Of a DNA stretch of 64,000 nucleotides, positions 1 through 9,130 are shown in pieces. Location: contig LR733345.1 in the NCBI GenBank assembly GCA_902506225.1, positions 2,232,001 to 2,296,000 on the forward strand. Direction: 5' to 3'. The notes beneath the pieces are model-generated. The model was not told where the DNA came from and made no database searches. It saw nothing but the letters and a program-made list of their open reading frames with translations. The first letter of the stretch is position 1; every line of letters starts with the position of its first letter. Source of the stretch: Faucicola sp902506225 (GTDB lineage Bacteria > Pseudomonadota > Gammaproteobacteria > Pseudomonadales > Moraxellaceae). The position numbers and the translations under genes are program-made.

Positions 1-907
1 CTCGAAGTGCCCATACACTCAATATCACGATTAGTAAAAACACATAGCGCCCTACCCACACATTATCTAAAAATGCGTTAAAGCAAAGCTTGCGATCATA
101 GGTGAGACATTGTTTATTTTGTCGGTAAAACATGGCAACGATAGGTAGCAGCGCCAATACTGAAAGCGCACCAAAATAATGCCAAAACACGCCCGCCAAA
201 CTGAGCAAAAATACCCCTTGAAGTAGACTAATTATCAATACATCGTGTTTACCAAATAAAATCGCGGTGGATTTGACCCCAATTTTTAGATCATCCTCAC
301 GATCTGCCATCGCATATTGGGTATCATATGCCACCGTCCAGCACATATAGCCGACAAACAGCAGCCAACACCAAATATCAACCTCGGTCTGCCCCGTTAA
401 TACTTGCGATACCGCAACATACGCCATCGGAATTGCCCAACCAAAAGCCGCCGCCAAAAACACTTGCGGTAAATGGGTAAAGCGTTTCATAAACGGATAA
501 ATAAACGCCAGCGCCACCGCACCAAATGACCAAATAAAAACCTGCACGGGCAAAAAAACTAATAACGCTGCACTCACCCAAGATAGAATTAAAAACGTCC
601 AAACCGCGTCTTTACCCGTCAAGCGACCATCAGCCAGCGGTCTACCTTTGGTTCGCGACACATGACCATCGACTTTTCTATCAGCAAAGTCATTGATGGC
701 ACAGCCTGCCGCTCGCATCAACACCGCACCCACCGCAAAGATTGTCACCACATGCCACGGCGGGAGTTGCTCAAACCCTTTTGCCGCCAAAAACACCGCC
801 CATAAAGTCGACCAAAACACCAGCTCAATGCCCACAGGCTTATCAAAGCGGGTCAGGTGAATATAGGCTTGAAGCTTATCTTTAAAAGATAGAGTGTGTG
901 TAGTCAT
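1..907 (-). CDS. ubiA: 4-hydroxybenzoate octaprenyltransferase, cut by the left window edge
   Basis: Integral membrane prenyltransferase that attaches the polyprenyl tail to 4-hydroxybenzoate in ubiquinone synthesis. The frame opens at an ATG at 907 (MTTHTLSFKDK) and stays open for about 302 codons to the edge, close to the full family length of roughly 290-300 residues, so only the last few residues and the stop should be missing. The first Asp-rich prenyl-PP/Mg motif is clear (NDFADRKVDGHVSRTKGRPL), and a second, weaker one is YDTQYAMADREDD. Several hydrophobic helices follow, as in UbiA. The usual partner ubiC is not visible. The next gene on this strand is a BioC-like methyltransferase about 90 bp upstream. 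Family assignment is secure; the end is truncated. Confidence 0.9.
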   Translation of the reverse strand, partial: MTTHTLSFKDKLQAYIHLTRFDKPVGIELVFWSTLWAVFLAAKGFEQLPPWHVVTIFAVGAVLMRAAGCAINDFADRKVDGHVSRTKGRPLADGRLTGKDAVWTFLILSWVSAALLVFLPVQVFIWSFGAVALAFIYPFMKRFTHLPQVFLAAAFGWAIPMAYVAVSQVLTGQTEVDIWCWLLFVGYMCWTVAYDTQYAMADREDDLKIGVKSTAILFGKHDVLIISLLQGVFLLSLAGVFWHYFGALSVLALLPIVAMFYRQNKQCLTYDRKLCFNAFLDNVWVGRYVFLLIVILSVWALR

Positions 908-999
908 AGAGTTGTTAATTAAACTAATCAAAAAGGAATAGAAGGTTGAAGCTAGTGTAGCGCTAAATGTTAGCCAAATCGTCGATAAATTTGTTACCC

Positions 1000-1824
1000 T
1001 TACAACTGTAAGCCAATCATCAGCAGCTCATAATCCAGCCCAATCGGTGATTGGTCTTGCAAATAGCGTCTAAATGTCGCCGTATCGATGTTGTCTTTGC
1101 CAGAGACGGCGCCGCCCATTTGCTTGAGATTTTTTAACAGACTTTTTAAATTGTCATAAGAGACAGCAAACGATTGCTCGGTGTGATACATTAGCGTGCC
1201 TTGACGCTGTTGCTGCAAATTGTGTGTCGCCGCTAGCCAAGCGTGACTGGGTAAAAAATCAAAAACAGGTAACTTGGGAAAGCGCTGACGGACTTCATGA
1301 AAAGAACCCGCCACCGGAATCGCTAAATGCAGTTGACCTTCGGTTTTGACAATGCGCCCAAGCTCTGCGATAACGCTTGGCGATGTCCAATGAAGGGCAA
1401 AACTACTCATCACCAAATCGGCTGATTGATTTGCTAATGCCATATCTGCCATATTGGCGCAGAGCGCTTGGCTGTGTAGCATCATTGGGGACTTTGGTAG
1501 CGATGAGACTGGGGTAGATGATAGCGGCATCGACAAAAGATGCTCGACTCGCTGTTGCCAAATTGCAAGCATACTGGCAGCAGTATCGACGCCATATAAC
1601 TGAGCGGAAGCTAACGCTGCGTTTTGTAAAAACTTTGACATCACCGCCTCAGTCAATTTTCCTGTGCCACAGCCCACATCCACCACGCACATATCGGTTA
1701 CGCCGGTATGGTAACGCACAATGAGCTGCGCCAAGTGCTCTGCCACCTGCGATTGAATCGGCGTGGCGGCATCGTATGAGGTGGCAAATTGTTCAAAAAC
1801 AGGGGTGACAGTACAGGACATCAT
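1000..1824 (-). CDS. bioC: BioC-like malonyl-ACP O-methyltransferase (class I SAM methyltransferase)
   Basis: 274 residues. The SAM-binding motif I is DVGCGTG at residues 49-55, and a SFALHWT segment sits where BioC proteins carry their conserved motif after the acidic loop. The N-terminal F-x-x-x-A-x-x-YDAATPIQ stretch also matches BioC, which methylates malonyl-ACP so that it can enter fatty acid synthesis as the disguised biotin precursor. No other biotin synthesis gene lies beside it, so a stand-alone bioC is inferred; another small-molecule methyltransferase remains possible. The start could be either of two adjacent ATGs (1824 or 1821). Its stop lies 92 bp from the ubiA start on the same strand. 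birA, which uses biotin, is elsewhere in the window. Confidence 0.62.
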   Translation of the reverse strand: MMSCTVTPVFEQFATSYDAATPIQSQVAEHLAQLIVRYHTGVTDMCVVDVGCGTGKLTEAVMSKFLQNAALASAQLYGVDTAASMLAIWQQRVEHLLSMPLSSTPVSSLPKSPMMLHSQALCANMADMALANQSADLVMSSFALHWTSPSVIAELGRIVKTEGQLHLAIPVAGSFHEVRQRFPKLPVFDFLPSHAWLAATHNLQQQRQGTLMYHTEQSFAVSYDNLKSLLKNLKQMGGAVSGKDNIDTATFRRYLQDQSPIGLDYELLMIGLQL

Positions 1825-1840
1825 CGACTAAAACAACAAA

Positions 1841-2656
1841 TCAGTCAACTTTAACACTATTAATCAGCCCTGCATAGTCATAATCGTCTTGTGTGAGCAA
1901 ATCAACCCCACAAGGCAAATTGCCTATCCAATCCAAAAAGCGATTAATCATGGCTTTGCCAACAAAAGACTTGCCATGCTGCGGCACAATCATCTCGACA
2001 TCTAACTGCCGAACTGCCTCTGCCCAAAAGCGGGTGACTTTATTGCTGACCATGTAACGCTGATGAAACCCTCGCATGGTCGGAATATGCGCGTCAAAAT
2101 CTTCCACTGGCACATCCGCATCACCCAACAACGAAGCCCCCATATCGCCTGAAAATAAAATTTTGCTGATGGGGTCATAAAACTGAAAATTACCTTCTGA
2201 ATGCAGAAAATGCGCAGGCAAAGCAAATAACTGGGTTTTACCCAAAGGCAACACCGCGCCTTCATCTGGCAGCGCAATCAAGCGCTTAAGATACCCTTCT
2301 TGCAGACGGTCAGTGGTAAACGCGGAGTTAAGATGCGGTAAAAAACGCTCCCACAATCTTGAGATGACAATATTGGCTTGGGTATGCAGTAGCCAACGCG
2401 GCAATGACGCAATGATATCGGGGTCTTGGTGTGAGCCAATCACATAGCGGATATGCCTGATATCCGTATGTTTGAGTAGTGCTAGGGTTAGCGGCGTATA
2501 GGTCAAATCCCCACCTGGGTCAATAACCGCGCCGACAGTTTCTTCATCTGAGTGCAAAATTAAAAATTGATTGGACTGAATACCGTCACCTTTTACCAAA
2601 TCACTAAACATAATGCACTGATGCTTGCCATTATCAAAAATTATTTTACCACTCAT
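1841..2656 (-). CDS. Metallo-beta-lactamase-fold protein of the ODP/flavodiiron type
   Basis: 271 residues. The metal ligands appear in the order expected for the beta-lactamase module of flavodiiron proteins: GSHQDPDI (H-x-x-x-D region), a His in HFLHSEGNF, the Asp of SGDMGAS, and a late His in PQHG. The non-classical H-x-x-x-D spacing and the SEGNFQFYDP segment are typical of stand-alone ODP (oxygen-binding diiron protein) relatives, which lack the flavodoxin domain. No flavodoxin or rubredoxin domain is fused here, and no gene for one is adjacent. The function is therefore uncertain: an O2/NO-sensing or reducing diiron protein, or a hydrolase. The stop lies 16 bp from the BioC-like start, so the two probably share a transcript. 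Confidence 0.7.
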   Translation of the reverse strand: MSGKIIFDNGKHQCIMFSDLVKGDGIQSNQFLILHSDEETVGAVIDPGGDLTYTPLTLALLKHTDIRHIRYVIGSHQDPDIIASLPRWLLHTQANIVISRLWERFLPHLNSAFTTDRLQEGYLKRLIALPDEGAVLPLGKTQLFALPAHFLHSEGNFQFYDPISKILFSGDMGASLLGDADVPVEDFDAHIPTMRGFHQRYMVSNKVTRFWAEAVRQLDVEMIVPQHGKSFVGKAMINRFLDWIGNLPCGVDLLTQDDYDYAGLINSVKVD

Positions 2657-3005
2657 AGCCTACCTACCCCTTTAACCGACAAATAAAACTTAACACGCTA
2701 ATAAAAAACGCTATCACACACGCTATAAAATTGTGCAGCAAAGTGCCTTTGAATGAGTGACTTTAAGTGACTTTGCAAACCATTGTTAACCGTTCGTCAT
2801 GTGCCTCAATAAACTGCCCTTAAACCCTTAAAAATAGTATGGATTATAGCATTTTATTGATGGGGTTGAGGGCGTTTTTGCCTAAATCCCTGTTAACTAA
2901 ATTATGCTCAAATTTGTTTTTAGTGGTATCATACCAAGCAATTTTTTAGGCAAAATTTGTGTGCTTTAAGCGCATGATTGCTACAAACGGTAAAGGCAAT
3001 TTGTT
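2657..3005. other. Divergent intergenic region, no gene recognised
   Basis: About 350 bp between the minus-strand metallo-beta-lactamase-fold gene and plus-strand tsaB. It is AT-rich and must hold both promoters. I see no long inverted repeat, riboswitch motif or credible small coding frame, and no promoter pair strong enough to name. Confidence 0.5.
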
Positions 3006-3677
3006 ATGATTTTGGCACTTGAAAGTGTGTTTGACCAATGCTCGGTGGCATTCGTGGATTTAGCGGGTAATGTGGTCGCTGAACAGACCCTTACGGGAAA
3101 TCGTCTACAAACCCAGCAAATTTTGCCGATGATACATGCGCTGATGACAGCATCCTCGATTGATTGGTCACAACTGACTGCGATTGCTTTTAATCGAGGT
3201 CCCGGTGCTTTTAGTGGTATACGCATTAATACGGCGGTAGCGCAAGCCATCGCCTTTGCCCATGATGTGCCCTGTTTGCCTGTATCAAGCCTGCAAGCTG
3301 TCGCCCAAGCGGCATTTGAACTACACCAACGCTCTCACGTATTGGCGCTGACAGATGCGCGCATGAACCAAGTGTACGCCGGTGAATACGCCATGAGCGA
3401 TGGTATCATGCAGCTTGTAGCAGGCGCTACTGAGCAGTTGCTTGATTATGACAGTGTGATAGACAAAGACTTAGCCTTAGTAGGGAATGGCGCAACCTTG
3501 GTCAATGCGCAGCTAGGTCAGGCCATCTTTGCCGATATTCGCCCATCAGCGGCTATCATTGCCAAACTTGGGCTAGCCTTGTATCAGCAGCACCAATCCG
3601 TCCCTGCCGAGCTGGCGTTGCCGGTTTATTTAAGAAATAATGCGTGGAAAACCCTAGCCGAACAACAAAAGGCTTAA
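3006..3677 (+). CDS. tsaB: tRNA t6A synthesis protein TsaB (YeaZ)
   Basis: 223 residues of the ASKHA-fold TsaB family, slightly shorter than the E. coli protein (231). TsaB is the scaffold that binds TsaD and TsaE to make threonylcarbamoyladenosine at A37 of ANN-decoding tRNAs in the cytosol. The N-terminal MILALESVFDQCSVAF and the FNRGPGAFSGIRIN segment are the family signatures. The start is the ATG at 3006. uppP follows 113 bp later with its own candidate promoter, so tsaB is probably transcribed alone or with read-through. Assignment is strong. Confidence 0.93.
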   Translation: MILALESVFDQCSVAFVDLAGNVVAEQTLTGNRLQTQQILPMIHALMTASSIDWSQLTAIAFNRGPGAFSGIRINTAVAQAIAFAHDVPCLPVSSLQAVAQAAFELHQRSHVLALTDARMNQVYAGEYAMSDGIMQLVAGATEQLLDYDSVIDKDLALVGNGATLVNAQLGQAIFADIRPSAAIIAKLGLALYQQHQSVPAELALPVYLRNNAWKTLAEQQKA

Positions 3678-3709
3678 TTTATTGGCTGATTACTCATATT
3701 GTCTTAAGT

Positions 3710-3739
3710 TTGACTCACTACCCTTTACCTTGTTATAAG
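3710..3739 (+). promoter_or_regulatory. Candidate sigma-70 promoter of uppP
   Basis: TTGACT at 3710-3715 and TATAAG at 3734-3739 with an 18-bp spacer, about 50 bp before the uppP ATG and just after tsaB. The match is good but was found by eye; no transcript start is known. Confidence 0.4.
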
Positions 3740-3790
3740 CGCAAAAATTGTTAGCTTTGACTGTTAATAACTAACATTGTTGGATACCTT

Positions 3791-4627
3791 ATGGATCTTA
3801 TTTTGATTTTTAAAGCCATCATCATGGGCATGGTTGAGGGCATTACCGAATTTTTACCGATTTCAAGTACCGGGCATTTAATTCTTGCCGATTCCCTGTT
3901 AAATTTTTGGATCAAAGACAAAGCCGACTTGTTTATCGTCGTCATTCAGCTGGGTGCGATTTCAGCGGTAATTTATTTGTACTGGGGACGGCTATGGCGT
4001 GCCTTGATGGGACTTATTACCGGTAAAGACCCTGAGCGTAAAAACCCGCGTCAATTGGGCATCTCGCTGATTATTTCCACCATCCCGATTATGCTGATAG
4101 GTTTGATGTTTGATAAAGCGTTAAAAGCGGCATTATTTAACCCAACCGTGGTGGCAATCTCATTGATTGTCGGTGGTTTGATTATCTTTTGGGCGGAGCG
4201 CCAACAACACAAACATACGGTCAAATATGCCGAAGCGGAAGATATTGATATTAAAACGGCGATTATCATTGGTTTGATTCAATGTCTTGCCTTGATTCCT
4301 GGTACTTCTCGCTCAGGTTCTACGATTATCGGTTCCCTATTTTTGGGGGTATCACGTAAAGCGTCTGCGGAGTATTCTTTCTTCTTAGGGATTCCTGTAT
4401 TAGTGGGTGCTGGGCTATTAGATCTGACCAAAAACCATCATATTTTGATCAGCGCTGAAGACTGGACTATCATGGCAGTGGGTGTGGTGGTCTCATTTAT
4501 TTTTGCTATGATTTTCATCAAATGGTTGGTTAACTGGGTCAGTACCCGTGATTTTACGATTTTTGCGTGGTGGCGCATCGTGGTAGGCATACTGGTACTC
4601 ATCGCTGGTATGCTGGGCTATATTTAA
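3791..4627 (+). CDS. uppP: Undecaprenyl-diphosphatase UppP (BacA)
   Basis: 278 residues, a polytopic inner-membrane phosphatase that converts undecaprenyl diphosphate to the monophosphate lipid carrier used for peptidoglycan and other envelope polymers; extra copies confer bacitracin tolerance. Both active-site signatures are present: EGITEFLPISSTGHL at residues 16-30 and PGTSRSGST at 170-178. Length matches the family. rsmJ starts 7 bp after the stop, so the two form a transcription unit ending at the terminator after rsmJ. murA, also part of peptidoglycan supply, is elsewhere in the window. Confidence 0.97.
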   Translation: MDLILIFKAIIMGMVEGITEFLPISSTGHLILADSLLNFWIKDKADLFIVVIQLGAISAVIYLYWGRLWRALMGLITGKDPERKNPRQLGISLIISTIPIMLIGLMFDKALKAALFNPTVVAISLIVGGLIIFWAERQQHKHTVKYAEAEDIDIKTAIIIGLIQCLALIPGTSRSGSTIIGSLFLGVSRKASAEYSFFLGIPVLVGAGLLDLTKNHHILISAEDWTIMAVGVVVSFIFAMIFIKWLVNWVSTRDFTIFAWWRIVVGILVLIAGMLGYI

Positions 4628-4633
4628 ATCCCT

Positions 4634-5434
4634 ATGCTATCTCATCAATCAATCCAACTGTATTATGTTGACACTTTGCCAAGCGAACAGCGTTTGGCAA
4701 ACGTTGAAACGATACTCACCCCTTTATCCGTCAATTTACAACCACAAAAGATTACTAGCAAAGTAACTCAAAAATGGCTGAAGTCAGTCGATGATAACAG
4801 TGTGCTGATTGATGAGGTAGGCGATGTTTTTGTCATCGCAGCAGGCATGAAAGTCAGCCCAAATTGGCAAAGCCTACAACAGCGGGTGGTCAAAGCGGGC
4901 AAAAAAACTGAACTGCTACTCAAAGCCATGCAGCTACAAGCTAACATGACTGTCATTGATGCAACCGCAGGATTTGGGCATGATAGCCTAATCTTGGCAA
5001 GTACCGGTGCCAGTGTGACTTTGCTAGAACAGCAGCCACTCATGTTTTTGCTACTGCAACTGGAACAGCAAAAAATGGCGCAGCATCGCAACTGGCAAAA
5101 ATTAATCAGTCGATTAACGATTTATCATGGCGATGCCATAGAGTGGCTGGCTAAGTTGCCAAAAGTCGACCGTGTCTATCTAGATCCGATGTTTCCTGCT
5201 GATAGCTACAAATCAGCGGTTAATAAACATATGCAGATGTTGCATACTGTGACGACCCCACCGTCGATTGCGCAATCACAACAATTATTGTCGGCGGCGT
5301 TAGATCAAATAACCCCACAGGGTATGGTGGTAGTCAAACGACCTAAATTAGCGCCCTTTCTTGCAGACCAATCGCCTAACCTAAGCCTATCAAATGAGAT
5401 CGTGCGTTTTGATAATTATTTGAACAGCATTTAG
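4634..5434 (+). CDS. rsmJ: 16S rRNA m2G1516 methyltransferase RsmJ
   Basis: 266 residues. The SAM-binding motif is DATAGFGHDSLILAS, and the catalytic-type motif YLDPMFP corresponds to the LDPMYP signature of RsmJ (YhiQ), which methylates the exocyclic amine of G1516 in helix 45 of 16S rRNA. Start ATG is at 4648-equivalent spacing from uppP, 6 bp after its stop, with no room for a separate promoter. The N-terminal 80 residues are poorly conserved in this family, as is usual. A strong terminator lies about 27 bp after the stop. Confidence 0.92.
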   Translation: MLSHQSIQLYYVDTLPSEQRLANVETILTPLSVNLQPQKITSKVTQKWLKSVDDNSVLIDEVGDVFVIAAGMKVSPNWQSLQQRVVKAGKKTELLLKAMQLQANMTVIDATAGFGHDSLILASTGASVTLLEQQPLMFLLLQLEQQKMAQHRNWQKLISRLTIYHGDAIEWLAKLPKVDRVYLDPMFPADSYKSAVNKHMQMLHTVTTPPSIAQSQQLLSAALDQITPQGMVVVKRPKLAPFLADQSPNLSLSNEIVRFDNYLNSI

Positions 5435-5460
5435 TTTGAATAGCGTCCAGTTGCCATGTT

Positions 5461-5490
5461 AAAAAAAGCTGATGGGTATCAGCTTTTTTT
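5461..5490 (+). terminator. Rho-independent terminator after uppP-rsmJ (bidirectional)
   Basis: AAAAAAGCTGAT, a GGGT loop, then ATCAGCTTTTTT. It is symmetrical enough to serve both converging units (rsmJ on plus, the lipoprotein gene on minus). Confidence 0.85.
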
Positions 5491-5503
5491 GTGGGTTTAG
5501 TTG

Positions 5504-5929
5504 TTATTGACCAACCTTTTGGTTACCGACGGCAGGCGCTGCATCATCGCTGGCTCTTGGTGCGTTGGGCGAAGCAGGCGCATTATCAATCACGGTATCA
5601 TTTTCCGTAATCTTATCCATGGCTGAATTATCCGCGCCGCCGTCATCTGTAGCCTCTACCTCATCGCTACTCGCTGGCATTGCATCAATAGGGGTCGCCG
5701 TGCCACTGGCGCTGGTAGCGTCAGGACCGGCATCTACGGTGGCATTGGCTTCGGTCACAGCGGCGCTATTTTTTTCATCGGCAGGCGCAGCGGACATTGG
5801 TACGGCTTGTGATTCTGCCACTGACGCTGCGGCGGCGTTGTCTGTGCTGTCAGTCTTTTTATCACAAGCTGTCAACGTAAGCGCCGATACTAAACTCAGC
5901 ATGGTGATTTTTGCTAGTGTGTTTTGCAT
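5504..5929 (-). CDS. Small low-complexity lipoprotein of unknown function
   Basis: 141 residues from the ATG at 5929 (MQNTLAKITM), chosen because a GAGGA ribosome-binding site lies just upstream and because it gives a proper type II signal peptide ending in the lipobox LTAC. A longer open frame to 6004 lacks these features. After the lipidated Cys the protein is dominated by Ala, Asp, Ser, Thr and Pro with no recognisable domain, so it is probably an extended or disordered lipoprotein. It ends at NQKVGQ. The promoter must lie in the short gap before secA, and it stops 14 bp from the shared terminator. I cannot assign a function. Confidence 0.7.
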   Translation of the reverse strand: MQNTLAKITMLSLVSALTLTACDKKTDSTDNAAAASVAESQAVPMSAAPADEKNSAAVTEANATVDAGPDATSASGTATPIDAMPASSDEVEATDDGGADNSAMDKITENDTVIDNAPASPNAPRASDDAAPAVGNQKVGQ

Positions 5930-6044
5930 GGGTATTCCTCTACTATCAATAAATCGCTCAACCCGACAACGTAATTGATAGCCTATATAGTAAAAATTGC
6001 TCAATCAACGAGTTTGCCAATTTAAAGATGATAATGATATCACC

Positions 6045-8852
6045 TTAAATTTTACCATGGCATTGCTTGTATTTTAAACCTGAACCACATGGACAAGGGG
6101 CATTTCGGCTGATCGCTAAGTTGGCATATGGATTGTCACCATTTTCAGCCATCTCAGGACTCGCGGTTGCTGCTGAGCCGCTTAGACCAAATGAATACGT
6201 GGCTCGCGTGCGTTGTTGGCTGTTACGCGCAATCATGTCTTCATCTTCACTTAGCTCACCGGTCACGCCATTCATTTCTTGGTGCTCAAAATGCAGACGC
6301 ATCATTTCGGCTTGTTCACGTTGCTGGCGCTCAAGCTCAGCGATTTCTTCTGGCGTTGGGATATGCACACGCGCTAAATCTTGCACAGTTTCAGACTTGA
6401 TAGCACCGAGCATACTTTGGAACAATGAGAAAGATTCAGATTTATATTCTTGCTCAGGATTTTTTTGCGCATAGCCTCGCAAATGGATACCTTTACGCAG
6501 TTGTTCCATTTGGTTTAAATGTTCTTTCCAATGCTTATCTAGGCTAGATAGCATAAAGTGACGCTCAAGTTGGGCGGCATTTTCTTCACCCATTTGCTCA
6601 CGGCGAGCGCGGTAGTTGAGTAACGCAGCCTCAATGATTTTTTGACGCAAACCTTCTTCATCCAAACGACGATCGGCATCTAGCCAGTCATTGATTGGCA
6701 TATGAATACGAAACTCACTTTCAAGCTCGTCTTCAAGCCCATCAATGTCCCATTGGTCATCAATCGAACCGGGTGGCACGAACTGGTCAATCAAGGCATT
6801 GTACACATCGTAGTGCATCGCTTCGATACCTGCTTGTAGGTTACTTTGGGCAAGCAGTTCATCGCGCTGTTTATAGATAACCTTACGTTGTTCGTTGGCA
6901 ACGTCATCGTATTTGAGTAGGCTCTTACGGGCATCAAAGTCGCGGTTTTCCACTTTGCTTTGGGCGTTTTCAATCGAGCGTGACACCATTTTGTGCTCAA
7001 TGGCTTCGTCTTCTTTTAACCCCATCGCGCGCATCATATTCACCACGCGATCGCCAGCGAAAATCCGCATCAAGTCATCTTCAAGCGACAAGAAAAACCG
7101 TGACTCTCCCGGGTCACCTTGACGACCGGCACGACCGCGTAATTGGTTATCAATACGGCGCGATTCGTGACGCTCAGAACCGATGATATGCAAACCACCC
7201 GCCTCTAGCACTTGTTGGTTTCGCACTTGCCATTCGGCATGGGCTTGCTGTTTCATTTCAGGGGTGACGTTGTCAATTTTGGCGAGCTCGGCTTGCCAGT
7301 TACCCCCCAAGATAATATCGGTACCGCGACCTGCCATGTTGGTGGCAATAGTGACCGCATTAGGCCTACCCGCTTGCGCGATAATATCGGCTTCACGCTC
7401 ATGCTGTTTGGCATTGAGGACGTTATGTTGAATGCCTTCTTGTGTCAATAATTCTGAAAGCACTTCACTGGCTTCAATGGTTGCCGTCCCCACCAAAATC
7501 GGCGCCTTTTTTTCTTGAATGCGTTTGATTTCTCGGATAATGCCTTGATATTTGCCCATTTTACTTAGGAAAATTTGGTCATCAAGGTCGATACGCTGAA
7601 TCGGTTTGTGGGTTGGGATAATCACCACATCTAAATCGTAAGTCTGTTTAAACTCCGCAGCTTCGGTATCCGCTGTGCCCGTCATGCCTGAGAGTTTGTC
7701 ATACAGACGGAAATAATTTTGGAATGTCGTGGTGGCAAGGGTTTGGTTTTCGGCTTGGATTTCAACCTGTTCTTTGGCTTCAACCGCTTGGTGCAACCCT
7801 TCTGACCAGCGGCGACCGGGCATGGTACGCCCTGTGTTTTCATCGACAATGATGACTTCGCCTTCATGCACGATATAGTGAATGTTTTTAACAAATAAAT
7901 GGTGCGCACGAATCGCAGCTTGGACATGCGCTAGTAGTGGCAAGCGCGTTGGGCTATATAGGCTCTCATTTTCGCCAAGCTCGCCTTTTTCCACCAAGAA
8001 TTTTTCGATTTTCTCGTAGCCTTTTTCGCTGATTTCGATTTGGCGATTTTTTTCATCAATCCAAAAATCCTGCTCACGGTTTTCGCGGTTGCCTTCTTCG
8101 GTTTCTGAGCGTTTGAGGCGCGGGATGATGGTATCAATCAGCCTGTACATAGCCGATGAGTCTTCGGCTTGACCCGAGATAATCAGTGGCGTACGCGCTT
8201 CATCAATCAAAATCGAGTCAATCTCATCGATGATACAATAGTTGAGTCCGCGCTGTTTCTTCTCATCTAGGCGAAATACCATGTTGTCACGCAGGTAGTC
8301 AAAACCGTATTCGTTGTTGGTACCGTAGGTAATATCCGCGGCATAGGCCTCAAATTTTTCCATCGGGTCTTGTTGTGAGTAAATCACGCCGACAGTCAAG
8401 CCCAAAAAGTCAAACAACGGGCGGTTTAGTTCGGCATCGCGGCTTGCCAAGTAGTCATTGACGGTGACGACATGCACGCCTTTACCGCTAATCGCGTTGA
8501 GATATATCGCAAGCGTTGCCATCAAAGTTTTACCTTCACCCGTGCGCATCTCGGCGATTTTACCTTCGTGCAGGGTAATACCCCCGATGAGCTGTACATC
8601 GTAGTGACGCATGCCAAGGACACGGCTTGAGGCTTCACGACAGACCGCAAAGGCTTCAGGTAAAATGGTATCTAGGCTAGTACCCTGCTCAAATTGGGTT
8701 TTAAATTCCGCAGTTTTCTGTTTTAATGCTTCATCAGAGAGGGGCTGGATTTTGGGTTCTAAGGCGTTGATTTTGTCGACCAACTTACGCATTCGCTTAA
8801 GCTCACGGTCGTTTTTGGTGCCGATAACCTTGCCTATCATTTTGCCTAACAT
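6045..8852 (-). CDS. secA: Preprotein translocase ATPase SecA
   Basis: 935 residues. SecA drives preproteins through SecYEG; secY is in the ribosomal cluster of this window. The Walker A segment is MRTGEGKTL at about residues 102-110, and the DEAD-type Walker B is in DEIDSILIDEARTP. The helicase-like NBD2 motifs (TNMAGRGTDI, QLRGRAGRQGD) are intact. The C-terminus keeps the SecB-binding zinc motif CPCGSGLKYKQCHG. The protein is slightly longer than in E. coli (901) mainly in the acidic linker before the zinc tail. No secM-like leader gene precedes it. Downstream on the same strand is the small lipoprotein gene. Confidence 0.98.
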   Translation of the reverse strand: MLGKMIGKVIGTKNDRELKRMRKLVDKINALEPKIQPLSDEALKQKTAEFKTQFEQGTSLDTILPEAFAVCREASSRVLGMRHYDVQLIGGITLHEGKIAEMRTGEGKTLMATLAIYLNAISGKGVHVVTVNDYLASRDAELNRPLFDFLGLTVGVIYSQQDPMEKFEAYAADITYGTNNEYGFDYLRDNMVFRLDEKKQRGLNYCIIDEIDSILIDEARTPLIISGQAEDSSAMYRLIDTIIPRLKRSETEEGNRENREQDFWIDEKNRQIEISEKGYEKIEKFLVEKGELGENESLYSPTRLPLLAHVQAAIRAHHLFVKNIHYIVHEGEVIIVDENTGRTMPGRRWSEGLHQAVEAKEQVEIQAENQTLATTTFQNYFRLYDKLSGMTGTADTEAAEFKQTYDLDVVIIPTHKPIQRIDLDDQIFLSKMGKYQGIIREIKRIQEKKAPILVGTATIEASEVLSELLTQEGIQHNVLNAKQHEREADIIAQAGRPNAVTIATNMAGRGTDIILGGNWQAELAKIDNVTPEMKQQAHAEWQVRNQQVLEAGGLHIIGSERHESRRIDNQLRGRAGRQGDPGESRFFLSLEDDLMRIFAGDRVVNMMRAMGLKEDEAIEHKMVSRSIENAQSKVENRDFDARKSLLKYDDVANEQRKVIYKQRDELLAQSNLQAGIEAMHYDVYNALIDQFVPPGSIDDQWDIDGLEDELESEFRIHMPINDWLDADRRLDEEGLRQKIIEAALLNYRARREQMGEENAAQLERHFMLSSLDKHWKEHLNQMEQLRKGIHLRGYAQKNPEQEYKSESFSLFQSMLGAIKSETVQDLARVHIPTPEEIAELERQQREQAEMMRLHFEHQEMNGVTGELSEDEDMIARNSQQRTRATYSFGLSGSAATASPEMAENGDNPYANLAISRNAPCPCGSGLKYKQCHGKI

Positions 8853-9130
8853 ACGAGGATTTTCCTAAAGTGCTCAAATCAATAAGTGCGATGACTTTTA
8901 ATACGATGACGGTTAATAAAGGTGTTCAAAATAAATTTTGCTATTATATATGGGTTTGCTTTTTTTAGATACAAGGTTATGACAGCCTGTGAGTTTGAAC
9001 CGCTCGCCTCTATTACCTTTATCTTTATCAATCCATCCCCATAATTGAACTTTATTTTCGAGATTTTCATTGTTGAAATTTTCTTGGAAGATTTTAACGC
9101 CATTTTTGCCATTATGCTATCGAGTTTGCC
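8853..9130. other. secA / adenine deaminase divergent promoter region
   Basis: About 280 bp, AT-rich, between two divergent genes. A TATAAT on the minus strand (complement of 8943-8948) could be a secA -10, but no convincing -35 accompanies it. A 96-codon minus-strand frame spans most of the region but lacks a ribosome-binding site and overlaps the adenine deaminase start, so I do not call it. Confidence 0.4.

Noticed and set aside
378..602. 74-codon hydrophobic frame on the minus strand
   Set aside because: It is an out-of-frame shadow of ubiA, whose frame runs from 907 through conserved motifs.
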